The notes: generated from the sequence alone by a model not told the origin. A DNA stretch of 64,000 bases from OLB6 sp964620125 (GCA_964620125.1 CAZUGQ010000013.1:8593-72592); one strand, 5' to 3'; positions 1 through 8,656 are shown, numbered from the stretch's first letter. Translations and numbers: made by a program.

Positions 1-467
1 TCGAAGGTCTTCAAGGCGGCCTGAATGGCACGTTGCATCCGAACTGCTCGAGGCATGGTCATGGACTGGCTGTGGTCCAGCGCAAAGCCTACAGCAAAGG
101 ATTCATTCTCCGCGGCTCGCGTCTCGGTGATCGTCATGGCATCCGGCTGGACTGGAAGGCTCAAATTTGCCGTAATGAAGTCCTTCCACAGTTCGCGGGC
201 TTCTGCCTGAGTACCAAGGTATGGTGGGGCGTATCCACCAACACTGTGACCCTCTTGGTCAACCAAGACTAGTTGCAGTTCCGACTTTTCACCCCGCACC
301 TCGCGGGAAATGATATGATACCGAGCCTGCCCGCTCTGCACTAGATCACGTACCGATACGAGCGATGGTACAGCATACGGTAGGTTCGACAAGCTTGAGC
401 CCGCCTGAACTCCTGTTGCAGAACCCAACAGCAACACAGCACCCGCCAAGATGAGCATGTTGCGCAT
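1..467 (-). CDS. Secreted VWA-domain protein, 5' part only
   Basis: The reading frame is open from an ATG at 467-465 to the window edge, giving 155 residues; the rest lies outside. AGGGAGG at 473-479 is a good ribosome binding site. Residues 1-22 look like a signal peptide (short polar start, then LILAGAVLLLGSATGVQA), so the protein is probably exported. Residues 23-125 are an N-terminal region I do not recognise. At about 130, FALDHSQSM has the metal-binding DxSxS pattern that opens a von Willebrand factor A domain. The same order, signal peptide, beta-rich lead-in, then VWA, is seen in the larger protein at 39746-43591. Ligand and function are unknown; similar VWA proteins in this phylum are often surface proteins. 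The next gene upstream, ogg, is on the same strand 214 bases away. Confidence 0.75.
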   Translation of the reverse strand, partial: MRNMLILAGAVLLLGSATGVQAGSSLSNLPYAVPSLVSVRDLVQSGQARYHIISREVRGEKSELQLVLVDQEGHSVGGYAPPYLGTQAEARELWKDFITANLSLPVQPDAMTITETRAAENESFAVGFALDHSQSMTMPRAVRMQRAIQAALKTF

Positions 468-485
468 ATTTACCTCCCTAGTATA

Positions 486-596
486 ACGTAGTCGTTTTTA
501 CGTACTCTCTTTCACGCAACTTATATACGATTCATGTCATTGTCAAGACCATAACCGAAAATTTTTACATACTTATACGTAGTCTCGACATACGTA
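486..596. repeat. Two direct copies of ACGTAGTC...TACGTA
   Basis: The 214-base gap between ogg and the partial VWA gene is AT-rich. It holds ACGTAGTC at 486-493 followed by TACGTA at 499-504, and again ACGTAGTC at 577-584 followed by TACGTA at 591-596. The copies start 91 bases apart with inner spacers of 5 and 6 bases. Paired sites upstream of a gene suggest a regulator-binding region, but AT-rich DNA makes short matches easy. Confidence 0.3.
520..546 (-). promoter_or_regulatory. Possible promoter of the partial VWA gene
   Basis: On the minus strand a perfect TTGACA (541-546) is followed after 15 bases by TATAAG (520-525), about 53 bases before the start codon. The spacer is shorter than the usual 17, and this differs from the TAnnTTTG promoters found elsewhere in the window, so the call is weak. 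Confidence 0.25.
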
Positions 597-681
597 TTTA
601 TTCAGAGCCAATACATCGTACGTCGTAAATCCTTTGTTTACAAGGCTTAAGATATCAACAAGCTTAACCGATTACTTTCAA

Positions 682-1335
682 CTACTTAAAGATGTGTCCG
701 GTATTACGTTTCCACAATAACAGATCCAGTTCATCAGTCGGGATGCGCAGGATTTGTGCAAACCTGATGAAAACCTCTTCGAGCTCTACGTAATGCTTCG
801 AATTACGCACGTGCGTGTTAGGCTTAACAAGATCAAATGCTTCCATACTACGTAGCACATGGCGGTCAATAATGGCCAACCCAGTCCACCCGGCGTTGCG
901 CAGAAAATGCGACGCTTCTTTCATCCCCAGACCCCGCACCATGTTACATAGTTTGTTTCGCAAGTCTTGTTCAGCACAATCCGCAGTTTTAGCCGCCACA
1001 AGCATCGCCTCCACATCAGCCCACGTTGCTCGCAGATTCAATAAACGCTGCGACTTAACATTATGGAAGCGGATGTAGGCCTCTGGCCTGCGAAGGATTG
1101 GCGTAGGGTCGCCTCCAATAGATTGAAAATCAATGCACTTAAGCTGCATGATCGCAGAATGTGCATGCAGGGCAGATGTTTGAGGTGTAAGTAAACAGAA
1201 GCACAATTCATAGAACCATTCCGTTTGCGGAACCAGTTTGAATTCAGATAAGCGTTGCCTGATCTCAGCCATGTTGGCTTGGTAATCTGCCTTAAGCTCC
1301 GCTACCAACGATTCATTAAGAACCAAAGAACACAT
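682..1335 (-). CDS. ogg: 8-oxoguanine DNA glycosylase / AP lyase (Ogg2-type)
   Basis: A 217-residue base-excision repair enzyme that removes 8-oxoguanine from DNA and nicks the abasic strand. The helix-hairpin-helix region near residues 130-155 reads GLGMKEASHFLRN then AIIDRHVLR. This matches the archaeal/Thermotoga-type Ogg family, in which the Lys of MKEASHFLR is the Schiff-base nucleophile and the Asp of IDRH assists. Length is normal for the family. The ATG (1335-1333) directly abuts the stop codon of the upstream VWA gene (1336-1338), so the two are probably cotranscribed, although nothing suggests a shared function. The protein has no signal peptide and acts in the cytoplasm. No T-rich terminator hairpin follows. 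Confidence 0.88.
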   Translation of the reverse strand: MCSLVLNESLVAELKADYQANMAEIRQRLSEFKLVPQTEWFYELCFCLLTPQTSALHAHSAIMQLKCIDFQSIGGDPTPILRRPEAYIRFHNVKSQRLLNLRATWADVEAMLVAAKTADCAEQDLRNKLCNMVRGLGMKEASHFLRNAGWTGLAIIDRHVLRSMEAFDLVKPNTHVRNSKHYVELEEVFIRFAQILRIPTDELDLLLWKRNTGHIFK

Positions 1336-3501
1336 TTATACCAGCCCGGTGCGCTTTCGAATAATCCACTCCAAAGAGAACCCAACAATGGCCACTACTA
1401 GTGGCCAGGGTAGGTGCCAAAGTGCCTGATCACGTGTTGTTGTTACAGCCCGCGGACGTAAACGGGGATCTGTCAGCGCAGCCTGAACTACAGAATCAAC
1501 ATGATCCGGTCCACCATACGCCGCACCCGAGCGTTCGCTTATGGCGCGCAGCAGCTCGCTATTCTGTACAATTGCAGCATCCTCCAACCCCAGCTCACCA
1601 ACAGAAAATCGTCCGGCGTCTGCCCCAAGCCCCCTGCCACTAACACTCGCTGTGGCAGAGTATGAATACTCTCCCGCTGGGAGCGCACCGGCAACGGCTG
1701 AATACCTTCCGCCGCCTGCACTTTCCAGTACCAGTTTCTGCTGGCCCGAGGGTCCTACGATCTCGACAACAACACTCGCCCCATCAACGGCCGTAAAGGT
1801 CTCATCGAGCACAGATCCTTGAAAGGCTACGGGTTCGCCAGCTGCATATCTCTGGTGCGTGCTGCGGATCTGCACACGCTGATCATCATCGTCTACTGCC
1901 AACCACGCTGTAGCGTTAGCCGTGAACTGAGCAAACACGTCGGGTGCCGATTGCCCACGTGCCGCCGACGGAGCCACGCCCATGAGTTTCCATCGATACA
2001 GTCCGTACGCAAGAACGGCCAAACTCTTTGTCCCCCCCCTTGAAGACCGAATAATTAGCGGTTCGGCTAAAGGAACGTTGTTCACCCGCATCGTAGCCAA
2101 CACTTCTGCTCCTGGGGTTGGCATAACAAAGGTTTCTGTTCGAAAAACCGGAGGCAATGTGTTCCAGGATTGTGCATCCGACGCTTTGCCTTCTACACGA
2201 AGCAATGGATCGGCGGTAGCCGATTCCTTCACATCTGGTGTTGCAAGAAACTCTGTTGGCCGAGAAGAAAGAACACGGAATGGCAGATATTCTTCAAGGG
2301 GCTTGAGTTTCGCGTAGTCTGTTTCCCTGCTCGGAACAAACAGAAGCGATGTTCCACGTGATGCTGCATCAGCGATTCTCTTGATCACATCAGGCGGTGA
2401 AGATCGTAGTGGGAAACCAATGAGAACAATAGACTGTGCCTTGGCAAGCTCACTCACATTCGGTGGGCTTTCGTAGAAGTCTGCACCCTGCTTTTGGACG
2501 TACAGGTCAACTCGAACACTGGGGTTCCGTTCAAGTTCGCCTTTGATGAACGTAACATCCGCACTTGGTGCTCCAGCGATGACAATGATTCGGCGCTCAT
2601 CGGTGCGAACGTCTACGTACTCCGACAAGACATTGTTGGCCAGGCTTGCTTCTGTGGCATCTGTGCGCACTCGAACGGACAGCTTTCGATTACCAGCAGT
2701 CACTGGAGTCCAGTTCAGATGCACCATGAACTGGTCGTGATCGGACTCTACCGATACCGTATCGGACGATACTGTCCTTCCTTCTTCGAGCAAGTCCACG
2801 ATCACGGAATTGCCACGAACTTCATGGGCTGAAACGCTAGCTGAAACAACGGTCTGTTTTCCTACCACACAGATAGAGCTCGCGAGCACGCTTTGCACTG
2901 ATACGTCAGTCGGCATAACGGTATCGCCAATGCCGATGGTATACCAGCCCACACCACTGTGTTCTGCCGGGTACACAGCAGGCTCGCCCGTGTTACTGTT
3001 ACCGTCCGTAATCATCAACACCACTCCTGGGCGATCTGATCCCCGGCGATTGGATAGGGTTCGTACAAGTTGTGAGATGTCGGTTCTCTGACCTTGAAAG
3101 GATACTGAGTCAACGTCCTTGACAGCTGCTGTCTTATCCGAGAAGGTCACTACTTCCGCCGAGCCAACCCGTCCAACAATAGCCTTTAGAACGGTACGTG
3201 CAATCGCTGAGCGCTGACCCAGTGCTTCTGACCGCGCCATGCTTGCCGATTCGTCAACGGCAATGATGATTGGTGCAACCTTCTCTTCTGAGCGAACGCG
3301 TCTCAGCACAGGTTCGAACAGAGCAATCAAAAGCATCGCCATGCCAAGAGTGCGCAAGAGCATGAGGGTGACTCTTGTTGGCGTCCGCAGCTCCGGTACG
3401 GTGTTTTGGTATGTGAACCACCCTATTGCAGCACACACACCAAGAAGGAGAAGGTACAACCACCATGATCCGGTGGCAAGAAACAGTTCTGTATGATCCA
3501 T
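1336..3501 (-). CDS. Membrane-anchored VWA-domain protein
   Basis: A 721-residue protein. Two hydrophobic spans lie at about 14-29 and 46-62. A VWA domain follows, with MIDAS motif AVDESASM near residue 82 and the strand VVLMITDGNSN further on. A long beta-rich middle contains a stretch like a class I glutamine-amidotransferase-fold domain. A last span sits near 692-712 (LPWPLVVAIVGFSLEWII) before a short basic tail. This layout is typical of uncharacterised bacterial membrane VWA proteins related to the Bat proteins. The large middle probably faces the periplasm. The gene ends exactly where ogg begins. It carries an AGGGGGCT motif at 1628-1635. Function is unknown. Confidence 0.7.
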   Translation of the reverse strand: MDHTELFLATGSWWLYLLLLGVCAAIGWFTYQNTVPELRTPTRVTLMLLRTLGMAMLLIALFEPVLRRVRSEEKVAPIIIAVDESASMARSEALGQRSAIARTVLKAIVGRVGSAEVVTFSDKTAAVKDVDSVSFQGQRTDISQLVRTLSNRRGSDRPGVVLMITDGNSNTGEPAVYPAEHSGVGWYTIGIGDTVMPTDVSVQSVLASSICVVGKQTVVSASVSAHEVRGNSVIVDLLEEGRTVSSDTVSVESDHDQFMVHLNWTPVTAGNRKLSVRVRTDATEASLANNVLSEYVDVRTDERRIIVIAGAPSADVTFIKGELERNPSVRVDLYVQKQGADFYESPPNVSELAKAQSIVLIGFPLRSSPPDVIKRIADAASRGTSLLFVPSRETDYAKLKPLEEYLPFRVLSSRPTEFLATPDVKESATADPLLRVEGKASDAQSWNTLPPVFRTETFVMPTPGAEVLATMRVNNVPLAEPLIIRSSRGGTKSLAVLAYGLYRWKLMGVAPSAARGQSAPDVFAQFTANATAWLAVDDDDQRVQIRSTHQRYAAGEPVAFQGSVLDETFTAVDGASVVVEIVGPSGQQKLVLESAGGGRYSAVAGALPAGEYSYSATASVSGRGLGADAGRFSVGELGLEDAAIVQNSELLRAISERSGAAYGGPDHVDSVVQAALTDPRLRPRAVTTTRDQALWHLPWPLVVAIVGFSLEWIIRKRTGLV

Positions 3502-3587
3502 GGGTGTCTAAGGAAAAGACCGGCTTCGATCGTGCCGGTCTGAACGAATCTACGGGCCATGAGACGCATGCACAGCCAGCTATTGTG

Positions 3588-3618
3588 TTTGTAGGCTTTG
3601 GCTGCCTCCGTACTTTTG
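3588..3618 (+). promoter_or_regulatory. Bacteroidota-type promoter of tRNA-Pro
   Basis: TTTG at 3588-3591, 19 bases, then TACTTTTG at 3611-3618 is an exact match to the Bacteroidota consensus (TTTG, N19-21, TAnnTTTG). The mature tRNA begins 11 bases after the -7 element, which fits a start point a few bases upstream of the tRNA. This is the best promoter in the window and the model for the others. Confidence 0.75.
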
Positions 3619-3628
3619 CGCCTTACGT

Positions 3629-3702
3629 CGGGGCGTGGCTCAGCCCGGTAGAGCACCTCGTTCGGGACGAGGGGGTCGGAGGTTCAAATCCTCTCGCCCC
3701 GA
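3629..3702 (+). tRNA. tRNA-Pro (anticodon CGG)
   Basis: A 74-base cloverleaf. The acceptor stem is CGGGGCG (3629-3635) paired with CGCCCCG (3695-3701), with discriminator A3702. The anticodon arm is CCTCG-TTCGGGA-CGAGG, so the anticodon is CGG and reads CCG. The T arm GGAGG-TTCAAAT-CCTCT is normal. The CCA tail is not encoded (the next bases are CAC). A strong promoter precedes it. Its 3' end comes within 3 bases of the stop codon of the opposing aldehyde dehydrogenase remnant. Confidence 0.95.
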
Positions 3703-3704
3703 CA

Positions 3705-3920
3705 CTATTCAACAGCCTGATGATCAGGCTGTTGTCGTATGTACACCGTTTTCTGATTCGTGAACTCAAGCATGCCGAGTCGTGCTAGCTCTCGCCCGTA
3801 CCCAGACCGGAGGGTTCCGCCGAAGGGCAGCCGAGCATCGCTCTTCACAAAGTGATTCACGAAGAATGCTCCATCGCGCATACGTGGAGCCCAGCGCTCT
3901 GCTGCGTCGATATCGGCAGT
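3705..3920 (-). pseudogene. Detached C-terminal part of the aldehyde dehydrogenase
   Basis: In the next minus-strand frame, from about 3920 down to a TAG at 3705-3707, the translation reads TADIDAAERWAPRMRDGAFF, then FVKSDARLPFGG and ELARLGMLEFTNQKTVY. This is the conserved C-terminus of succinate-semialdehyde-type aldehyde dehydrogenases. It continues the gene at 3857-5068 but is out of frame with it. The junction TTTGGACTGCC looks like a collapse between two copies of TGGACT, removing roughly the residues (normally like GLGASIW) that link the halves. It could be a real mutation or an assembly error. The last nine residues read through the hairpin shared with the tRNA. Confidence 0.75.
3710..3734. 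terminator. Hairpin behind tRNA-Pro
   Basis: CAACAGCCTG (3710-3719) pairs perfectly with CAGGCTGTTG (3725-3734) around a 5-base loop, starting 8 bases after the tRNA. No T-run follows (TCGTATG), so it is an imperfect intrinsic terminator. It also overlaps the end of the opposing dehydrogenase frame and may serve both strands. Confidence 0.45.
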
Positions 3921-5068
3921 CCAAACGTTGTGCGAGCGGCAAGCTCCATGGCATCCTCAACAGTATCAGCTAGCGTAAGGCATGCAACCGGTCCAAACGT
4001 TTCTTCGTCGAACGCTGGCATTCCGGGCTTAACATTTTCAAGAATCGTTGGCTCGAAGTAGGCACCGGATCGGCGTCCACCCTGCAGCACCACGGCACCC
4101 ATAGAGACGCTCGCCGCCACCTGGTGCTCAAGCTTTTCAGCTAGATCCACACGCGCCATTGGACCGATGGTTGTGTGTGGATTAAGCGGATCACCGGGTA
4201 CCAGTGAGTTCACCGAATCCATCAGGCAGGAAAGGAACTGCTCGTACACAGCCTTGGTAACGATGATTCGTTTCGATGCAATGCAGCTCTGTCCAGCATT
4301 CGCAAAACGGCTTTGCACAGCCAATGCAACAGCATCCTCTACGTTGGCATCCGGCCACACAACAAAAGCATTGCTTCCACCAAGTTCCAGCACTGACTTC
4401 TTCACGTGTGCACCGGCGATACTTGCAACAACTGCCCCAGCCGCATTACTTCCGGTAAATGCCACGCCTTGCACCGCTTGGTGAGCGATGATGTCGGCTG
4501 CTTTGTTGTGGTGTACAGCAAGCTGCTGGAACACACCCGGTGGATAGTTGGCATCTGCAAAAAGTTGTTCTATACGCGCAGCACAACCCAGAACGTTCGG
4601 AGCATGTTTGAGGATGACTGTATTACCGGATGTAATTGCAGGCACAGCACATCGAAAGACTTGCCAAAACGGGAAGTTCCATGGCATAATGGCAAACACG
4701 GTACCCAACGGATCATAACGAACGTAACTGCGAAGGGCATCGGTGGCAACAGCTTCAACGGCCAGATACGTAATGGCCTTTTCTGCGTAATAAAGGCACA
4801 GGCCTGCGCACTTATCGATCTCAGCCTGCGCTTCACGGATGGGTTTGCCCATTTCCTGCGTGATGACTTCGGACATCTCATCTTTCTGCAGCATTAGCTG
4901 ATGATGCAGTTCCCGGAGCATCTCAGCCCGTCGCTCAACCGGCACTAATCGCCACTCGCGGAATGCTTTCGCTGAAGCATCTAACGCCTGCTCAACGTCT
5001 GTATCACTCCTACCTTCATATTCTGCTATCGTATCTAAAGTGTAGGGATTAATACTGTGAAAAATCAT
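3857..5068 (-). CDS. NAD(P)-dependent aldehyde dehydrogenase, succinate-semialdehyde type, frameshifted
   Basis: This family oxidises an aldehyde (typically succinate semialdehyde) to the acid in the cytoplasm. The 403 residues contain MPWNFPFW (the Asn of the oxyanion hole), LELGGSNAF (general-base Glu) and NAGQSCIASKR (catalytic Cys), so the first 85% is intact. After AARTTFGL the frame runs into PISTQQSAG and stops; the true C-terminus continues in another frame (3705-3920). Whole-length relatives have about 455 residues. As written, the product lacks the oligomerisation tail and is probably inactive unless the frameshift is an assembly error. It follows the lycopene cyclase by 12 bases and is the last gene of that cluster. 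Exact substrate is uncertain. Confidence 0.85.
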   Translation of the reverse strand: MIFHSINPYTLDTIAEYEGRSDTDVEQALDASAKAFREWRLVPVERRAEMLRELHHQLMLQKDEMSEVITQEMGKPIREAQAEIDKCAGLCLYYAEKAITYLAVEAVATDALRSYVRYDPLGTVFAIMPWNFPFWQVFRCAVPAITSGNTVILKHAPNVLGCAARIEQLFADANYPPGVFQQLAVHHNKAADIIAHQAVQGVAFTGSNAAGAVVASIAGAHVKKSVLELGGSNAFVVWPDANVEDAVALAVQSRFANAGQSCIASKRIIVTKAVYEQFLSCLMDSVNSLVPGDPLNPHTTIGPMARVDLAEKLEHQVAASVSMGAVVLQGGRRSGAYFEPTILENVKPGMPAFDEETFGPVACLTLADTVEDAMELAARTTFGLPISTQQSAGLHVCAMEHSS

Positions 5069-5080
5069 CTGCTATCTCCA

Positions 5081-5791
5081 TTATCGTAGTGCTTCTGGTA
5101 GAAGTAAAACTGTGCTTTGAGCAACGAGCAGGCTTGTAAGAACGAAGAAGGCCACCTCTTCCCACGGCAACACACCGAATAGCCGTACGGCACCAACGTT
5201 GCTTGCACCAAAGTGCCACACGCCGTTCCGCACAGCCTGAACATCTGTCCAAACGAGATACACGCTGCAACCAACCGTGGCAGCAAGGATGGGCACGAAA
5301 CGCGGCGCAAGAATCCCCCAGCCGAATATCCACTGGGCCACAACAATTGGAAGGAACCAAAGCAGGAGGTGTCCCCCATAGGTTCTCACGTTGTGCTTGC
5401 ACGCCAGAATCCAACCAATACCCACAGTTACTCCCGCTGCGTACATGCTGAATTGAGAAAGGGGGCTAATGGTGCTGGTGGGAACGATGGTACTCCACGC
5501 AATACCAATCAGCGAGGTTGCAATTGAAACCATCACAGTTTGAATGACGAAGAAGGCAACCTCCTCGATTGGCAGGTGGGATACGCGAAACCAGACCCTG
5601 TCCGCTGGGAACTCCCACATACCTCTCTTCACTGCAGCATTATCCCACGGGAACGTGAAAACCACTGCAACCAGTGCCAGGACACCCGCTATGGGGAAAC
5701 CGATGGCATGTCTGTCAAGCAGTATGGCAAGAAGAATCAGCAATAACAGGGGCGGAAGTGTATACCGTGCGTGGTATCCCCGGTAGGTCAT
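5081..5791 (-). CDS. Lycopene cyclase, two-domain (CrtYc-CrtYd fusion) type
   Basis: A 236-residue, very hydrophobic membrane protein with about seven spans. Two related halves each carry the family signature. The first has FPWDN, then RGMWEF and LPIEEVAFFVIQT. The second has VWTDVQ, then NGVWHF and LPWEEVAFFVLTS. In other bacteria the halves are separate subunits (CrtYc and CrtYd) that form rings on lycopene; here they are fused as in the fungal CarRA and archaeal enzymes. I chose the ATG at 5791-5789 because it overlaps the kinase stop codon (ATGA, 5788-5791); a longer frame to 5863 would run inside the kinase. No other carotenoid gene is in the window. An AGGGGGCT motif sits at 5460. Confidence 0.85.
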   Translation of the reverse strand: MTYRGYHARYTLPPLLLLILLAILLDRHAIGFPIAGVLALVAVVFTFPWDNAAVKRGMWEFPADRVWFRVSHLPIEEVAFFVIQTVMVSIATSLIGIAWSTIVPTSTISPLSQFSMYAAGVTVGIGWILACKHNVRTYGGHLLLWFLPIVVAQWIFGWGILAPRFVPILAATVGCSVYLVWTDVQAVRNGVWHFGASNVGAVRLFGVLPWEEVAFFVLTSLLVAQSTVLLLPEALR

Positions 5792-7701
5792 GCTTCCGAT
5801 CCCACCAAAAGCAAGGGAATCTCCACAACAAACGTGGCACCCAAGCCAACTTCGCTGTCGCACCAGATACGGCCCTGCAACTGATCAACAGCACGCTTTA
5901 CCAGGTGCAGACCCAGCCCTGTGCTCACTTCGTTCCCTGTGGGTTTTGCTGAAAGGCGACTAAATGGCTGGAACAACTGAAGCTGGTCTTCTGCAGAAAG
6001 CCCCGGCCCAGCATCAGATACTGAAAACAGCAGCACTCGTTCGCCATTCTGAACATCCTGCGCGTTGAGGCGAGCAACAACGCAAGAACCCGAACTCGAG
6101 AACTTGACTGCGTTACTTGTAAGATTCTCATAGATGGACACCAACGTTTGGTCGTCCGATCTCACATACAGCTCCGATGCCGTTACATGCCACTCAAGAG
6201 CTACACCCTTTTCTGCTGCCACTGGTTCCATATTGTTCATCACATGGATAAACGGAACCGTTGCGTTTGTTGGATGCGAAGCATCTACAAGGCGTGTTTG
6301 CGAACTCTGCAGGGTCTTGGTCACCAAGTCGAACATGCGTGTAGCTACTGCGTGAATCTCACGATCGAACTCGATTCTCTCCTCTATACTCAGTTGGTCA
6401 TTCGCAGCCAACATCGCCGAAACGGTACGGATGGTGTTGAGCGGATTCTTGAGTTCGTGGGCCAAGAACGCAACGTATTCTTCGTTCTGCTTGCCCATCT
6501 GCTCAAGTTTTGCAACAGCATTGGCAAGTTCAACATTCCGAAGCCGTTCAACCGCTGCTTCCGATTGCGCTTTGGCGCGTTCTATACGCTGCTTAACGTT
6601 TAGTAGACGTGTTTCTGCCTTGTGCTGCTCCGCTGCATCCATTCTATTCACAAGCTCAGCCATGAGCTCTGCAGCTTCCTTGTAGTTACCGTTCAAAAGG
6701 AGATGGTTAGACTCAGTACGAAGTAGGCTTATGGTATACTCAGGGAGGTCCTCTGTAATAGTCCATTCTCGAATACGGGCAAACAGCTCCAATGCTTCGT
6801 TGGAACGGCCTCTTGCAGCAAGTAATGTTGCCTCTGCCATGTGTATGAAATTGAACATCTCCGAGCCTTCACCACGACCGGCAAACTCACGATATGCTTG
6901 GTGTAAGTACTCCTCTGCCTCATCGAGCCGCCCTAATTCCACAAGACAGGCGATGAGGCTACCAAAGTTCAAGGCAACATCCATCGGCTCGGCAAATTCC
7001 ATTCGCAAATCCAACGCTTCACGATAGAGGGCCACGGATTCTTCCCGTTTACCATGATGCCTCAAGTGTTGAGCATGGTTGTGGAGTGCTTTGCCTAATC
7101 CTACAAAATCATTCAACTCTCGAAAGAGTGATTCACCTCGAATCGTGTATTCGATTGCTGACTCGAAATCATACAGCACATACTGATAGAGACTGGATAA
7201 ATTCGTCAGCACCTTCGCTTCAAGGAGCTTGTCCTCATTGGTTTCAAGAATACCGAGAACGCGCTCGTAAGCATCAACAGCATCTATGTACTGTTTTCGT
7301 CGGTGCAGCACATTGCCCACATTAACATATACCTTGCCCACATCAAGTGGCACCCCATAAAGCTCTAGTAAACTTTCCGCACGCGAATAATAGTTAAGGG
7401 CTTCATCGTACTTGAAATCTATGAAACAATACACCCCTAGCTCATTGTTAGCCAGTCCCTCTAAACGTCGAAGACCGTGCTCACGTGCCAAGCTTAATGC
7501 TTGCTGTGCAAGTGGTTGCCCAGTCGCGTACTCGCCCATGTGTATTGCCGCTCGGGATGCCAGCAGAAGTGCCTCAACGCGACGAGAGGTATCTAGAGAG
7601 TCATCCGATGCCATTCTTTTTGCATGCTCATGTGCTCCCTTGGGATCTGTACGAAGCAGGGATCGGATGTCGTCTATAGAAAGTGTTTCTGCTACATTCA
7701 T
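5788..7701 (-). CDS. Soluble TPR-sensor histidine kinase
   Basis: A 637-residue protein with no membrane span or signal peptide. Residues about 30-330 are helical TPR repeats (for example LGVYCFIDFKYDEALNYYSR). A coiled coil spans about 345-405. The HisKA motif FLAHELKNPLN has its phospho-accepting His near residue 414. The ATPase domain has an N box (YENLTSNAVKFS), G1 (DAGPGLS) and G2 (TGLGLHLVK). It should autophosphorylate in response to a cytoplasmic cue or protein partner sensed by the TPRs. No response regulator is adjacent; the only one here is at 37.9-38.6 kb. The gene starts 4 bases after porQ ends and is translationally coupled to the lycopene cyclase. Confidence 0.85.
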   Translation of the reverse strand: MNVAETLSIDDIRSLLRTDPKGAHEHAKRMASDDSLDTSRRVEALLLASRAAIHMGEYATGQPLAQQALSLAREHGLRRLEGLANNELGVYCFIDFKYDEALNYYSRAESLLELYGVPLDVGKVYVNVGNVLHRRKQYIDAVDAYERVLGILETNEDKLLEAKVLTNLSSLYQYVLYDFESAIEYTIRGESLFRELNDFVGLGKALHNHAQHLRHHGKREESVALYREALDLRMEFAEPMDVALNFGSLIACLVELGRLDEAEEYLHQAYREFAGRGEGSEMFNFIHMAEATLLAARGRSNEALELFARIREWTITEDLPEYTISLLRTESNHLLLNGNYKEAAELMAELVNRMDAAEQHKAETRLLNVKQRIERAKAQSEAAVERLRNVELANAVAKLEQMGKQNEEYVAFLAHELKNPLNTIRTVSAMLAANDQLSIEERIEFDREIHAVATRMFDLVTKTLQSSQTRLVDASHPTNATVPFIHVMNNMEPVAAEKGVALEWHVTASELYVRSDDQTLVSIYENLTSNAVKFSSSGSCVVARLNAQDVQNGERVLLFSVSDAGPGLSAEDQLQLFQPFSRLSAKPTGNEVSTGLGLHLVKRAVDQLQGRIWCDSEVGLGATFVVEIPLLLVGSEA

Positions 7702-7705
7702 AACA

Positions 7706-8656
7706 CTATAAATCTAACCCCACACTAATACGGTGCAGAAATGCATCACTGCCCATGGTGCTAAGTGCGTAATCCATACGCACGCTTTCCAGGTACACGC
7801 CCAAGCCCCCTGACACACCAGCAAGTTGTGTAGCCACATTTACATCACTCAAGTTCCGTGTTGCATTGTCGTAGCCAACACGAGCAAACACATACTTCCC
7901 AATGCTGAGTTCACCTCCTACAGAAAAATTTAAGAAGCGATCAAAGAAAGATGCAACATCATCTGTAAGGTGATTAAGCGATGCGTTTACGAGGAGAGGC
8001 AAACCCTTGAGCCGATGGTTAATCCCTACACGAAGGTCTGTTGGCAGTTTATCGCTCACCCCATCATACGTGCTTACTTGAACACCTGCGTTGAGCAAGG
8101 CAAGCCCGATGTTGGTACGCGATTGTGGTATCTGAATCAACAACCCTGCGTCGACAGCTATAGCTGTTGTGCTTTGTGATTCGATAGCACCATGCAGGAA
8201 CTTGACGGTAGCTCCCCAAGTAATGAGCGTGTCGATTTCGCGAGAGAAGGACGCTGCTACCACCACGTCGGATGACGTGAAGGAGCCGGTTATCTCGCCT
8301 GCGCTTGTCGTGGCGTCGAATGTGCCATACGAGGTATACTGAGCTGTTACTGCAAAAGCACCGGCATTAAACAGACTATCGCTATACGAAGCAAAACCAC
8401 TGTTGATGTCCAACACATGTTTAACGAACGTTGCATTCAGGGTTGGAACTTTCACCGTGGACAGGCCTGCCGGATTCAGCACCACCATTCCTAGGTCGTT
8501 GGTCATCGCCACCGTGCCCCCCCCCAACGCAGCTGCACGTGCACTGATATTTCCCCTGAGGAACGGGAAGATCGTTGCATCCTGGGCCAGTAGGGGGCTT
8601 GCCATCAGCATGATCGCTGCGAAGCATTTGGTGATGGCAGTGGTGAGCACCTTCAT
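7706..8656 (-). CDS. porQ: PorV/PorQ-family outer-membrane beta-barrel protein
   Basis: A 316-residue exported protein. The signal peptide ends near ASPLLAQ (residue 25). The mature start FPFLRGNISARAAALGGG and then NPAGLS is the family hallmark. The rest is alternating beta strands of an FadL-like barrel ending in an aromatic/hydrophobic C-terminus (HRISVGLDL). The arrangement is closer to PorQ than PorV. In known type IX secretion systems PorV and PorQ bind cargo at the outer membrane, PorQ as part of the attachment complex. Cargo with a matching sorting domain is at 58324-63822 and the translocon SprA is next to this cluster. The start overlaps the thioesterase stop by ATGA. Confidence 0.75.
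   Translation of the reverse strand: MKVLTTAITKCFAAIMLMASPLLAQDATIFPFLRGNISARAAALGGGTVAMTNDLGMVVLNPAGLSTVKVPTLNATFVKHVLDINSGFASYSDSLFNAGAFAVTAQYTSYGTFDATTSAGEITGSFTSSDVVVAASFSREIDTLITWGATVKFLHGAIESQSTTAIAVDAGLLIQIPQSRTNIGLALLNAGVQVSTYDGVSDKLPTDLRVGINHRLKGLPLLVNASLNHLTDDVASFFDRFLNFSVGGELSIGKYVFARVGYDNATRNLSDVNVATQLAGVSGGLGVYLESVRMDYALSTMGSDAFLHRISVGLDL

Noticed and set aside
2350..2365. TGTTCCACGTGATGCT as a parS site
   Set aside because: Matches the parS consensus at 12 of 16 positions, not palindromic on the right half, and lies in a coding region far from parAB; many CACGTG cores occur in the window.
3518..3540. Hairpin GACCGGC/GCCGGTC as a minus-strand terminator
   Set aside because: Followed by only four T's and placed just before the start of the VWA gene with no minus-strand transcript known upstream; could be chance.
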